Of a DNA stretch of 64,000 nucleotides, positions 12,202 through 22,531 are shown piece after piece. A program made the translations under genes and the position numbers. Numbering within the stretch: the stretch's first letter is position 1; every line of letters starts with the position of its first letter. Origin of the DNA: Halicephalobus mephisto (lineage: Eukaryota > Nematoda > Chromadorea > Rhabditida > Panagrolaimidae); contig SWDT01000001.1 of NCBI GenBank assembly GCA_009193035.1, positions 682,001 to 746,000 on the forward strand, given 5' to 3'. Under the pieces are notes generated by a model. It did no database searches. It was given only the letters and a program-made list of their open reading frames with translations, and was not told where the DNA came from.

Positions 12202-13793
12202 CTACAGACGCCACCAGCTCATTCCATAACGAACCTGGGCATAATTGGGCCAAGCCTCAGTACGGCCAACACCAGCACAGGCGATGTCACGGTCGTAGAC
12301 GTTGCGAGACATGGCTTCACGAACAGAACTAGCGTCAACCTTCTGGATAGCACGTTCCAATTCATCCAATTGGGTAGCATTGCCAGTGTTCAGGACATCA
12401 CGAGCAAGTACATCAGCAAATCTAGTAGAATCATCGGTGACGGAAAGGAGTTCAGCCTTGAGTTGGTTCTTGACACGATCAACCTCCTCATCAGTAACAC
12501 CAGTAGAGAGATGTTTCCATTCACGTTGGACTTTACGGACGATTCCAAAGATATTTTCCATATCATCCCCATTAGCAACAAACTGGAATCCAAAGAGACC
12601 AGTGCTGTTGTAGTTGATGCTGAAGGATCGGTAGCTATGAAGGGCAGGTTCAATGCTGATCTTTTGAACCAGCTTGTTGGGAGAGTTGAGACCAATACGA
12701 GTACGATCCCAAGACCCAACCAATGCAGAAGCAACTTGCAAAGAAAGGGCATCAGGGCTAGAAGCAGGGACACCTTCGACAGCAATAGCTCCATACATGA
12801 ATGGCAAAGTGTCATCACGGTAACGGAATTCAGATCCAGTAAAACGGACACCTCCGTAGTCAGCAATTTTGCGATCGTATTTGTTGTCCAAGTCGCCGAA
12901 ATACTTCTCACCAAAACCAGCAAGTTGTTCGTGGGAAACACCACCGACCCCAGCAAGGACCATACGGATAGGCTTATGATGATCTTCGGCATAATGGACG
13001 AGGTCCTGCTTAGTAATGCTCCTGAATTAGACAATATTAATAGCAGTAACAGAGTGAAAACCAACTTTAGAGCTTCGGTGGTTCCAAGAGGGGAGAGACC
13101 AAATGGAGTGCCTTGGAAAGCAGTAGCATGCAAGTTGTCAAGCACGACATCATTGATGTTGCCTTCGGCTTCTTGAAGTCTGCGGAGAAGAACTTGACGC
13201 TCGATTTCAACAGCAGAATCGTCGAATTTACTGGCTCTCAAGACGTTGGCGAGAATGTCAACAGCTAAAAACTCAAACTGAAGGTTTCTCATGGAGAAAA
13301 TGCTCTACCTTTCTCGACATGTGCATTGGGAACCTGAACAAAGTAAGCCGTGTGTTCACGAGAAGAGTAGGAGTTCAGACGAGCTCCGATCTTTGCCAAA
13401 TCGGTTTCGAGTTGAGTACGATTACGAGAAGAAGTTCCATGGTACAGCATGTTCTCAACAAAGCCTGTAATACCGTTGTTGCTCTGGTTCTCGTAGCGAG
13501 ATCCAGCATCAACCCAGACACCGACCTAAACACCTCAATTGGACAAGATTCATATATGAACGTTACTTACAGTCGTCAAAGGACGGTTGTTTTCCACACT
13601 GGCAATACGGAAGCCATTCTTGAGTTCTGTCAGAGAACCTTTGTTGGTAGAAGCGAGGACGTCTTGAGCAGTGGCAGCAATAGCACTCTAAAGTTTGTAT
13701 TACAGTCAATAAACAATAATCTAGATAAGGCGAACTTACAGCCTTCCGGATGTTAATAATCGGAGTGCAGCCGCTTCTCAGACGCAGGGCCAT
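12202..13793 (-). CDS. ucr-1: ubiquinol-cytochrome c reductase core protein 1 (inactive M16 family)
   Basis: Five exons (13740-13793, 13571-13687, 13309-13525, 13066-13264, 12202-13021) join in phase to 468 aa, the usual length. This is the core 1 subunit of mitochondrial complex III. It shares the M16 peptidase fold with mitochondrial processing peptidase beta. Seen: an N-terminal basic mitochondrial presequence (MALRLRSGCTP), the NNGITGFVENMLYHGT region, LNSYSSREHTAYFVQV, and the C-terminal ending MSWWRL. The zinc-binding HxxEH of MPP-beta reads GFVEN here: both histidines are lost, so the zinc peptidase should be dead and UCR-1 is preferred over MPPB. ARL5 lies upstream on the same strand, 335 bp away. 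Confidence 0.93.
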
Positions 13794-14128
13794 GATTTAT
13801 ACCTACAAAGAGATGATTATCATATGAAATTAAGAAAAATTGAGCTTCACAACGACCACAACGAAGAAAACGCAACAACGGAAGGAACGAGAGTGGAAAA
13901 AAGACAAGTGAGCACGCAAATCAGGCGGTCGCGGCAGGATCAGTCAAAACTGCTTTTTCGTGGAAAAACGGACTTTTTAGTCATTTTTTATAAAAGTAAA
14001 TGTTTTTCACATTTTTGAAACAAAATCTCTTTATTCTTGATATTCAACAACACTGTTGCAATGGACACCCGTAAATCAACTAGGAACAACGGTAGAAAGA
14101 ATCCAAAATGATCGTGCCGTTAGTGTCC
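13794..14128 (-). promoter_or_regulatory. arl-5 to ucr-1 intercistronic region
   Basis: The two genes are co-oriented. On the - strand an AATAAA (about 14027-14032) lies roughly 100 nt after the arl-5 stop. A CTTTGTAG acceptor sits about ten bases before the ucr-1 start. This is compatible with polycistronic transcription and trans-splicing, although the gap is longer than a typical nematode operon spacer. Confidence 0.35.
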
Positions 14129-14809
14129 TCAGGGAATATGGGAAGCGATCCATTCCAACCCCTTCTGAACTCCGACTCCTGTGAGGGCAGAACAAGCTTG
14201 AATATGCCACTGATGTGTTTTGATTGAGGTTAGGTTGAGTTCTGTCGAGATTTCAGCCGCCGTCAGGGCCCCTTTGATGTCCTGTTTATTCGCATAGACG
14301 AGGATCGACGCTTTCTGGAGAGCCTGGAAGTTTCGTTTTCCACAAATCAACCACTAAATTACTTACTTCATGAGCGAGCATCTTGTAGATTTCCTCTTTT
14401 ATAACGGGCAATCTCTTTTTGTCAGTACTGTCGACCACAACTATGACGACCTCGGCTTGGGTGTAGTAGGTACTCCAGGTACTCCGATATGTCTCTTGTC
14501 CCCCGATGTCCCACATCGAGAAGTTGATGTTCCTCCAAGCAAACTGCTCAACATTGCTGCCGATAGTAGGCGACGTATGAACTACTTCCCCGGTGACGCT
14601 AAATTCGATATATCAAAACTCAACAATAAACCTCCAAACTCACAAAGAATACAATATAGTCGTTTTTCCGGCATTGTCAAGGCCAATAATAACAACTTTG
14701 TGTTCTGAAAACCACATTGTTCATATGTAAATTACAATGAAAAATTAAAATCCAACTTACCTTTATCGGACCACCACAATTTCCATAACTTTGTTATTAA
14801 TAAACCCAT
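14129..14809 (-). CDS. arl-5: ADP-ribosylation factor-like GTPase ARL5
   Basis: Four exons (14761-14809, 14644-14704, 14367-14598, 14129-14323) join in phase to 178 aa; human ARL5A/B are 179 aa. Seen: an N-terminal MGLL myristoylation and amphipathic-helix start, P-loop GLDNAGKT, switch I with [12 protein letters not shown], switch [14 protein letters not shown] specificity motif, and the ARL5-type signatures YKMLAHE and [14 protein letters not shown]. Family knowledge: ARL5 sits at the trans-Golgi and recruits the GARP tether for endosome-to-Golgi transport. The model needs intron 2 to end at GAATTTAG; this restores ILYSF...EVVHTSPT at exactly the family length. Confidence 0.95.
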
Positions 14810-15131
14810 TCACTAAAAATTAATCCAATTCAATTTTATCTCGCAACGTGTCCGAAATAAACCAGTTTCCAGATTAGAATCCAGAGTCCAAGCGAAATCC
14901 CTCGAGAAAGAAGCTAATCGATAAAATCGCGCACGAAATCAAATTTCAGAAAACAAAAAAAATAAAATAAATATAATAAACGAAATTCAACGCAGTTTGG
15001 TGATCGGTTACTCGATGAAAACTGGAGATTTATCACAAAAACAACTTTCGTGGTTCGGTCTTTGAAGGAAAAAGTAAAAAACCATCTCATCTACGTCGAC
15101 ATCCGACTTTGTGTACTCCATTGTTGTCGAA
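14810..15131. promoter_or_regulatory. shared upstream region of arl-5 and PPCS
   Basis: The two genes are divergent, with start codons 322 bp apart, so this is a candidate bidirectional promoter. It contains an A-rich run around 14950-14975. No TATA box or other named element could be assigned. Confidence 0.4.
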
Positions 15132-16340
15132 ATGAGTAAGATTAAGTTGTAATTTACCCGTTATCATGTGGATTTTTTAGAAATTGAAGAAATTCGGGAG
15201 TTTGTCAACCGTCACAAGGGAGACGACTCGAAAATTGCCGTCGTAAGCGTGAGTTCTTGTGTTCTGAGCAAACTTCCCAATTTTCGTCTTTTTCAGAGCG
15301 GAGGAACTGCTGTTCCGTTAGAAAAAAACAGTGTCAGATTTATCGAGAACTTTTCCAATGGTACTAGAGGAGCTACGAGTGCAGAGTAAGCAGGAAAATC
15401 AAGCAGGATCGTGATTAATCTGTTTTTCAGGAAGTTCCTCGAGACGGGATATTTGGTAGTATTCTTCCACAGACACAACAGTCTTCAACCTTTCAGTCAC
15501 AGATTCCCGGATTTATTCAATCATCTGGAACTCGGAACAAATGAAAACATCATAGGTAATTTTTATCAATTTTAATAAAAATAAAAATTCGTTTTTATCA
15601 ATTTTAATAAAAATAAAAATTCATTTTTCAGTTCCTAGTTATCCCAATCTTCCGGAGATGATAAGAAAAAGAAAACAGTACGAATCTCGGATACTAATGG
15701 TTCCGTTTGTTACTTATTACGACTACAAGAACGATCTGGAGTTGATATGCAAGGAGTTCGCCGCTGCAGGTAAGAAACTCTGCGTTTATCTCGCTGCAGC
15801 TGTTTCTGATTTTTATATCAACGCCGAAGAACTGGTGAGTTGACAGAGTTCATCAAGGACAAAACCGTCGATTTCGGATTGATCCAAGTTCGAAAATTGA
15901 GGAATCCGAGATTGAAGATCCCAAAAAATCGACGGTTTTGATCGATGACTTTGGTTCTAACTGATCTGCTTCAGCCCGAACACAAGATCCAGTCAGGAGG
16001 CGAAGCACTGAACCTAAAACTAATCATGACTCCGAAGGTCCTCAAAAGAATCGTCAAAGACGTAGTTCCTGAGGCTTTCATTGTGTCTTTCAAACTCGAA
16101 ACTGACCCAAATTTATTATTCACTAAATCCCACAAAGCTCTAAAGGAGTACGGCCATCAAGTGGTCATTGCGAACATGCTCAAAACCAGAAAGCAAAAAG
16201 TCACTTTTATTCGTCCTAATCAGGATCCGCTGGAGCTGGATTTGGAGTCTCCAGAGTACAAAAACCACGGGAACATAGAGATAGAGGACCTCATCGTCAG
16301 CAAGCTCGAAGAAATGCATGACGAATTCATCCGCTCCTGA
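15132..16340 (+). CDS. phosphopantothenate-cysteine ligase (CoaB/PPCS)
   Basis: It joins 4'-phosphopantothenate and cysteine, the second step of coenzyme A synthesis after pantothenate kinase. Six exons (15132-15135, 15181-15248, 15297-15385, 15431-15555, 15632-15834, 15975-16340) join in phase to 284 aa; human PPCS is 311 aa. Seen: [10 protein letters not shown] nucleotide-binding loop, [45 protein letters not shown] and HQVVIANML, all in family order. Exon 1 contributes only four bases (ATG plus one), so the start depends on a correct donor (ATGA|GTAAGA). Intron 4 is an internal tandem duplication, and intron 5 (140 bp, longer than the others) carries a strong inverted repeat. Confidence 0.93.
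15835..15974 (+). repeat. hairpin-forming intron 5 of PPCS
   Basis: Perfect 14-bp inverted arms (AAAACCGTCGATTT at 15861-15874 and its complement at 15926-15939) enclose a second inverted pair (TCGGATT at 15874-15880 and AATCCGA at 15903-15909). The transcript could fold into a long stem inside the intron. Confidence 0.7.
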
Positions 16341-17030
16341 TTAATGACGTTAGAGTTGTCCGAAGGGTAATTCAGCTACAAAAAGTCCAATAAATAAAAT
16401 GAAAAACGCAAAATAAAGAACAAAAATAGCTAGAAAAAAGACCCACATCAGATCTCTCCAAACAACTAAATGACTTTCACATTTTGTTGCTCTGGAAACA
16501 GATAGTTAATCCAGGAATTATGGATATTATTTCTTATATTAACGATTTAAAAATAATTTTTTTATATCAGTGATTTCAAAAAATTTTATATCAATAATTT
16601 TAAAAAATAATTTTTTTTATATCAATGATTTTCAAAAAATTTTATATCAATGGTTTTAAAAAACAAGTTTTTTATATCAATGATTTTCAAAAAGTGTTAA
16701 TTTTCTTATTCAGTACAAGATAAATCTACAAATCAATATTAATTCGTATTAAATCCCTTACAACACCAGATAAACTAAAAAATCAAACGACCTTTTGGAC
16801 AACTTCCTTTCGAAAAGTCAACATTTCTTTAAAGATTAATTTTTTTAATTAATAAATCTTAAATTTACAACTAATCGTTTTGTAATACTTTATTGAGTAA
16901 ATCAAAGGCACGATTACGTCTTGAATAAATACAATATTAGAAGGCCAACCCGCATCTAAAGAATGCTTCACAACCTCTACTAATTTTGAAAGCCAAAACA
17001 GATGACTAATTTAACAAAAATTAAATAATA
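16341..17030. repeat. intergenic region with an AT-rich tandem repeat
   Basis: Tail-to-tail spacer between PPCS and the GalNAc-transferase gene. About 16550-16700 is a degenerate tandem repeat built on TTTATATCAATGATTTTCAAAAA units; a ~58-bp higher-order period is suggested. AATAAA-type signals for PPCS lie near 16392 and 16413. No gene seen. Confidence 0.6.
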
Positions 17031-19001
17031 TCAGAGTTCTTTGTAGTTCTCAAAGTCCCACTGCATTGATAGATCACTAGGGTCACAGTCAGTTAATATC
17101 AAGGAACTAGGCTCCTTCAAACCCACGCAATTGTTCGATTTCCTATGGATTACGATTCCGGAATTAGGCTCATAAGTGAAAATTTGACGATCATTCTTGC
17201 CAGTGAAGCATTTCTCGAGACGAATTTTATTAGAAGCAGTAAAACCAGAAGAAATAGCCAGACAGGTTTCATCCGATCGAATTTGTCCTGTTGCCGTCAG
17301 ACTCCAAGCCTGTAATTTCCCAACTTAAAAAATCCATAAATTTAATTTTACCTGATTGCCACCAATTCCATGACAAGGACTGACTCCAGCATCTTCACCA
17401 CTCTTCCTTCCCAAAGTATCGAAACAAAGATGTGAACGAACATTTCGAATCTGTCCAATCGACAGGAAATTAATAGGAATAGGAGATTCTGGGTAAATGT
17501 TCTCCAAATACCATCTGAATGTCTTGCATTGCAGTCCTTCTCGAAGCTTCTTCCTCTCGCTGGTATCTCCAGCATCCACGTGTTTCGCGGCCGGAACCAT
17601 ATGGTAGAAAAATCCTTTGTATTCGTCCATCCATACATCGGCAGTTCTTGCTGCATTGTGGTGGATGACTTTGGCCGTGCCTCCAGGGAATGTGTAAGGG
17701 GTCTGTTTCCTGAAGACATGTCCGACACGGGAACAGGGATGGATTTCAAGAGAACCTCCGCACATCCAGACTCGGAAAGAAATCTCCAAATTCTCGCCGC
17801 CCCAAACTTGCATTCCTTGATCATAGGTTCCGATGTCGTAGAAGAATTGTCTGTCCACAGCAAAGAGACCTCCGGCAATCGTGGGTGTTCTGATAGGGGT
17901 ACTTCGGTCGTGATTTCTTCTTTCCATTTCTCTTTCTGGGACAGAATACCAGCGGAAATTCAGATGCCAATTGAAACCACCCCAAGTGGTGTCCGAAGCA
18001 GTAACGTACTCAAAGGTATCATCGGAAATAACGTCAATAATCGGGGCCACAACTCTTTTCCGGTCTTCAGCAACTCGAGCAAGAAGAGGTTCAAGCCATC
18101 CATCAGTGACTTCCACATGAGCATCCAGGAACAGCAGAACTTTCCCTTTGGCGATGTCTGAGCCAGCTAATCGAGCTCTAATCAATCCAGATCTCTCAGT
18201 CAGGTGAATAATGTGAGTGGCTATCGGCAACCGTTTCAGATACAAGTCCAGCGGTTTCTTAAGATAATCTGAAAAGTACGTAAATTAAGATATCACGTAG
18301 ACAACAGCGTACCTCTTTCGGAAAGATCATCAATGAGAATAATCTCCTCGATGAGACTCAAAGGACTTCTGGCAATAATGGAGTGCAGAGTCCGCAACAA
18401 CGTAGACCATGCCTCGTTATGAAATACGATAATAATAGACACCTTGGGTAGATAGCTAACGTCATATGATTCAGCATTGGCTTTGCATTTGTGAGAACGG
18501 AAATCTGGAAGAGATCTATTGACGGATATCATGTTGGAAGCCATCAAATTAAATTGATTTTGTTTGAACAGCTCTTGCATCTCTGCTTCTTTATCACTTC
18601 CAATACTGACTCCATTTCCATTAGATCCAGGACCATCAGCAATGAATACAGTATCTGAAAGACGAAGATATCAGAAAATCAATATATTCAAAACTCCAAC
18701 CGGATAAAAGTTTTTCCAAAGCTTGTTCGGCGACGGGATCAATAGGTTCTTTCACGACCGCACGGTTCACAGCTACTTCTGCCGGGACTTCTTTCTTTGC
18801 TTTATCTCCTTCGACAACAAGGGAACGTTGTCCTCGAAGTGGAATCCTAAAATAGGTCGATTTTGGTGGGAAATCGGAAGGAATATCCTACTTCTCGGTG
18901 GTGGAATTGTCAAGGGTATAAAATAGAATCAACACATCGATAACTAGCCACACCAAGGAGGTGAGCAATATAGCTCGACACACATCTGTTCGAATCCTCA
19001 T
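17031..19001 (-). CDS. gly-3: polypeptide N-acetylgalactosaminyltransferase (GALNT1/13, gly-3 type)
   Basis: It starts mucin-type O-glycosylation by moving GalNAc from UDP-GalNAc to Ser/Thr in the Golgi. Five exons (18892-19001, 18701-18846, 18313-18654, 17352-18268, 17031-17309) join in phase to 597 aa, typical of the family. Seen: a short cytosolic N-end and a signal anchor (residues ~10-28), a stem, [35 protein letters not shown], the Mn-binding DxH motif in FLDAH (~residue 247), [31 protein letters not shown], and a C-terminal ricin-B lectin domain (from ~470) with CLAISS and a final [10 protein letters not shown]. Closest remembered relatives are GALNT1/13 and nematode GLY-3; the exact orthologue is inferred. 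It is divergent from the COMM-domain gene, 294 bp away. Confidence 0.93.
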
Positions 19002-19295
19002 AAAATAAATGCGGTAATAAAATAGATAAATAATAAATTAAAATTAAAACTAATAAAATTCGATACAAGTGAAACTCCGAAAACCGCCAACCTGGCAAAA
19101 CACGTTTCGCCAAAATCCCGGTTCTCGCGTTAATTTTTCTTTGAAGTTGTCTAAATTCGCAATTTATTTTTACTTTTTAAAATTAGTTCTAGATTTCGAT
19201 TCTATCGAATTAGTAATTGATTAACATTCAAATAATTCATCTATTTGTTTATTTATAAATAAGAATTTTTTACTTTTCTTCATTCCGGGTTCTCG

Positions 19296-19908
19296 ATGAT
19301 GAGCGAAGAATTTGCAAAAATTGTTGCCGAATCTGCCAGTTCTTTCGATAAATCTCAAAATATTAACGCTGAAGAATGGATTCAAGGTCTATTGGAACGG
19401 TCTCGTAAGTAGAGAACTTTTTTGTGGTTTTATATATGAATATTTCAGATTTTCCTTCTACTTCTCAAACTCCGGCCTTTGGGAAACTTCTTCTTGAAGC
19501 CGCGAGACGCCAGATCACCGTTGACGACTTTAGTAGGACTGTGAACGCCGTTGATCCGCGGATGGGGAAAGTTTTGGATCCTGTTTACGAGGTAGATTTT
19601 TTTCTACTTTTATTCTGATTTAATGATTTTAGAAGTACCGTGGTGAACTTATGAGTCATCTTGAGACGATTGGTTATCGACATCCAAACGTAGTTGAAGT
19701 GAATTGGAGCATTGCTGGTGTCATGGAATCCAACGAGGAGAGGAAGATCAAGGAACCGGCGGTTGATCTGACTATCAAAGCCACTCCTGCTGGAGCGAGC
19801 ATCCCACAGGAGATCACAGTCACTTTCACCAAAGATGAGCTCCAGCAACTCCAAAGCGAGATCAAAGAAGCTCAGAATATGATTTCTAAGCTGAGTGAAA
19901 GGAAATGA
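19296..19908 (+). CDS. COMM domain-containing protein
   Basis: Three exons (19296-19404, 19449-19591, 19633-19908) join in phase to 175 aa. The N-terminal part is helical and polar. The C-terminal COMM domain begins near residue 106 (VVEVNWSI) and has the family pattern: a V-x-W motif, a strand-rich middle with KEPAVDLTIKA, and a final leucine-rich helix (FTKDELQQLQSEIKEAQNMI). COMMD proteins form the Commander complex, which recycles endosomal cargo with CCC/Retriever. I cannot say which of COMMD1-10 this is. A second ATG follows the first directly (19299). AATAAA is at ~19970. Confidence 0.82.
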
Positions 19909-21960
19909 ACGAAATATCAAGTGATTAAAAATATTTTCATTTTTGAATCAACAACGTGAGAAATTGACGAAATAAAATTGTGTAAATCGGTCTATGGAAA
20001 TTAAAATAACTAATATCTTCATGAAAAAGATAATCCAAGATATCGCAGAATATAGTTTAATATGCCGCGATATTAGACGTAATAGTCAACAGCCTTGTAC
20101 CAAGATGCCCAAGTACACCAGACCCCAAGGACAAATCCACGAAAGAAGACAAAAATCACCACAGCAGCTGAGGAATCGTAAAAAAGTAACATTAACAAGT
20201 TCTCTGGATATACGTGGACAGCGCAGGACAAGCTAGGAACCACAACCCGACATTAACCAAGGGCTTAATTGTTATAAATTTCAATCTGATCATACATTGC
20301 CATGTGCTTCGAAAAACCGTTCGGTAAAGTACTGTAAATTGCTAGACTCATAATAGAAGCTTAAGGTCCGTGAAAATAATGTTCAAAGAAATATTCATCT
20401 CTAATTGAGTAAATTTTCTAGACTGTTATTATATCTTTAGTTAACATTGATTATATATTTAATGGAAGAATTGTGGAATATTATTCAAAAGTTCAGATGT
20501 AGGTCGAAGTCAAAAAAATCCGTAAATCTTCGTGTTCTTGTTAAGGCAGAAAACTAAACTAACAAGAGGACTTGAAGCGATGGTCTGAATATCAGGAAAG
20601 ATGCAATACTGTAGGATATAAACGAGACTTTCGGTTGTATTATGTTGAAATCCAACATGAACTCTATTTTTATTTTTATAGTAAAAATTATTATTATACT
20701 TGTTTCTTCTCTTAACAGTTTGTTTTTAATCAATGTAATCCTATCTATTATTAGATTATTGTTAAGGCAGAAAACTAAACTAGCAAGAGGACTTGAAGCG
20801 ATGGTCTGAATATCAGGAAAGATGCAATACTGTAAGGCATGAGCAAGACTTTCGGTTGTATTATGTTGAAATTCAACATTAACTTTACCTTTATTCTTAT
20901 AGTAAAGATTATTGTATTTCTTCTATCCCTATCTTAACTGACACAAGACATGAACTAGTTTCTACCGCGATAATCCCTGAAGTTACGGTAGGAATGTGCT
21001 TGTAGTTTTATAAAACTAATGACTTGAGAGAATTATTATTGTTCTTTTGGATTTTAAATATCGTTTGGAACAAAGAAGTTCGAGAAGTGAATTCTCAATA
21101 GTCTGGTCTGTACCGCAGCTCTAATAATTAGCTAAATGTTTACTTGTTAAAAAACTACAAAATCAATGTCCTTACGTACTAGTTAAGAACTTGTTTGATT
21201 CTATTTCTACTTCCAATCAATTTTACTAATTTTTATTCATCACTAAAATGAATTTTTCGATACATGTTTGAAAAACAACCATAATTATCTACAGTAACGA
21301 AGGGCTGCCACAAATCTTGCATATCTCATAAGTACAGAACAATACCAGTTAATAAAGTAATTATTAAAATTTCTCGTTCAAAATCGAGAAAATTATTTAA
21401 AAAATAAACACCAGAAACGGAAGAACAGATTATGGGAAACACACTACAATATTTCTGTGTACAAACCCCTCTTTCAATGTTGGAAGATGCATTTTGAAGA
21501 ATATTGTGTCTTCGAAACAATGCAAAATATGGTACTAAAGCGGAATAATTGTGCCTAAAATCAACATTGTTTTTGATCGGTAATCGGATCACTTACGTAA
21601 GGTTATCGTTTAAAAAATTTCCTCATTAGTCATTTGAGATTCAGCGATTCACAAAAAGTTTGGTTTAATCTACTTTTATTTATTTATTTTTACATCATTT
21701 GTTTACGTAGAATTATTCCAAATTCGAAACGAATCATGTATTAGGCCATTGAAATTAAATTGTCTATGATTACAGTAGTTTAAAAAAGTAAAAATCGTTG
21801 TTATTTCCCGATAGGATGTTGTTCATTGAGTTTATTTTCCTATTTAAAGATATTATAAATAATTAAGTAATTGAATGAAAAAATATTTCGTTATTTAAAA
21901 TTATCCATTATTTCAATTTGAAAAAACAAATGCTTTAAATTAAGTTGAGGAATTTTAACT
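19909..21960. other. gene-poor region with a direct duplication
   Basis: AT-rich and without a supported gene. It holds two ~180-bp direct copies (20540-20719 and 20761-20939). A - strand frame at 21326-21592 (88 codons) lacks any family resemblance and is not called. Confidence 0.5.
20540..20939. repeat. direct duplication, two ~180-bp copies
   Basis: Copy 1 (20540-20719) and copy 2 (20761-20939) both start with GTTAAGGCAGAAAACTAAAC and share GAGGACTTGAAGCGATGG, then CTGAATATCAGGAAAGATGC, then a CTTTCGGTTGTATTATG block. They diverge more toward the 3' end (TTTATAGTAAA region). The offset is 221 bp. The first ~115 bases are much better conserved than the rest, which hints at a constrained or recently copied unit. 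Confidence 0.75.
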
Positions 21961-22325
21961 GAAATCGAGGGAAATCACGAGTTTTAAGATTATATATACT
22001 TTTACTACGAATACATTCGAAAGTAATATATTTTTAACAATAATAAAAATAAGTGAAATGATCTTATTCGCAAAGTATTTTAGGATCGAGAGAAATCACT
22101 AGTTTTAAGATTATATATACTTTTACTACGAATACATTCGAAAGTAATATATTTTTAACAATAATAAAAATAAGTGAAATGATCTTATTCGCAAAGTATT
22201 TTAGGATCGAGGGAAATCACTAGTTTTAACATTATATATACTTTTATTACAAATACACTCTAAAGTAATATATTTTTAACAATAATAAAAATAAGTAAAA
22301 TAATTTTATTTGCAAAGTATTTTAG
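21961..22325. repeat. tandem repeat, three 121-bp units
   Basis: Three head-to-tail copies with a period of 121 bp: ATCGAG landmarks at 21964, 22085 and 22206, and TAGGAT landmarks at 22081, 22202 and 22323. Copies 1 and 2 differ at a few positions; copy 3 is more diverged. The array ends about 200 bp before the first coding exon of the nuclear receptor, in its presumed promoter or 5' UTR. Confidence 0.85.
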
Positions 22326-22531
22326 GATACAAGTCATTTTGGCACCAAGTTCCACTCGCATTTCGAAACAAGAAGACTTATCAGGGATTTCTTGCCAAGA
22401 GTCGATTTCTGTGTCCACTACACAGGACTGAACTGATGTATTTTGATTTTCTTTTTTCTTTTATTAAGTTTTATCTATTAAATTTTATTTGTAGTTGATT
22501 TATTTCAGGAATAATCCTAATTGTGAATGCT

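Noticed and set aside
12370..13176. 268-codon + strand frame across ucr-1
   Set aside because: It crosses ucr-1 exons and an intron on the opposite strand and has no family resemblance.
18987..19001. GTTCGAATCC, a tRNA B-box-like sequence
   Set aside because: It is part of the first coding exon of the GalNAc-transferase on the other strand; no A-box or cloverleaf surrounds it.
21326..21592. 88-codon - strand frame with a hydrophobic C-end
   Set aside because: AT-rich sequence without splice sites or homologue; the hydrophobic end is what AT-rich DNA encodes by chance.
22310..22498. 62-codon frame just upstream of the nuclear receptor
   Set aside because: It starts inside the tandem repeat, ends in an AT-rich stop-dense stretch and does not splice in phase into the receptor.
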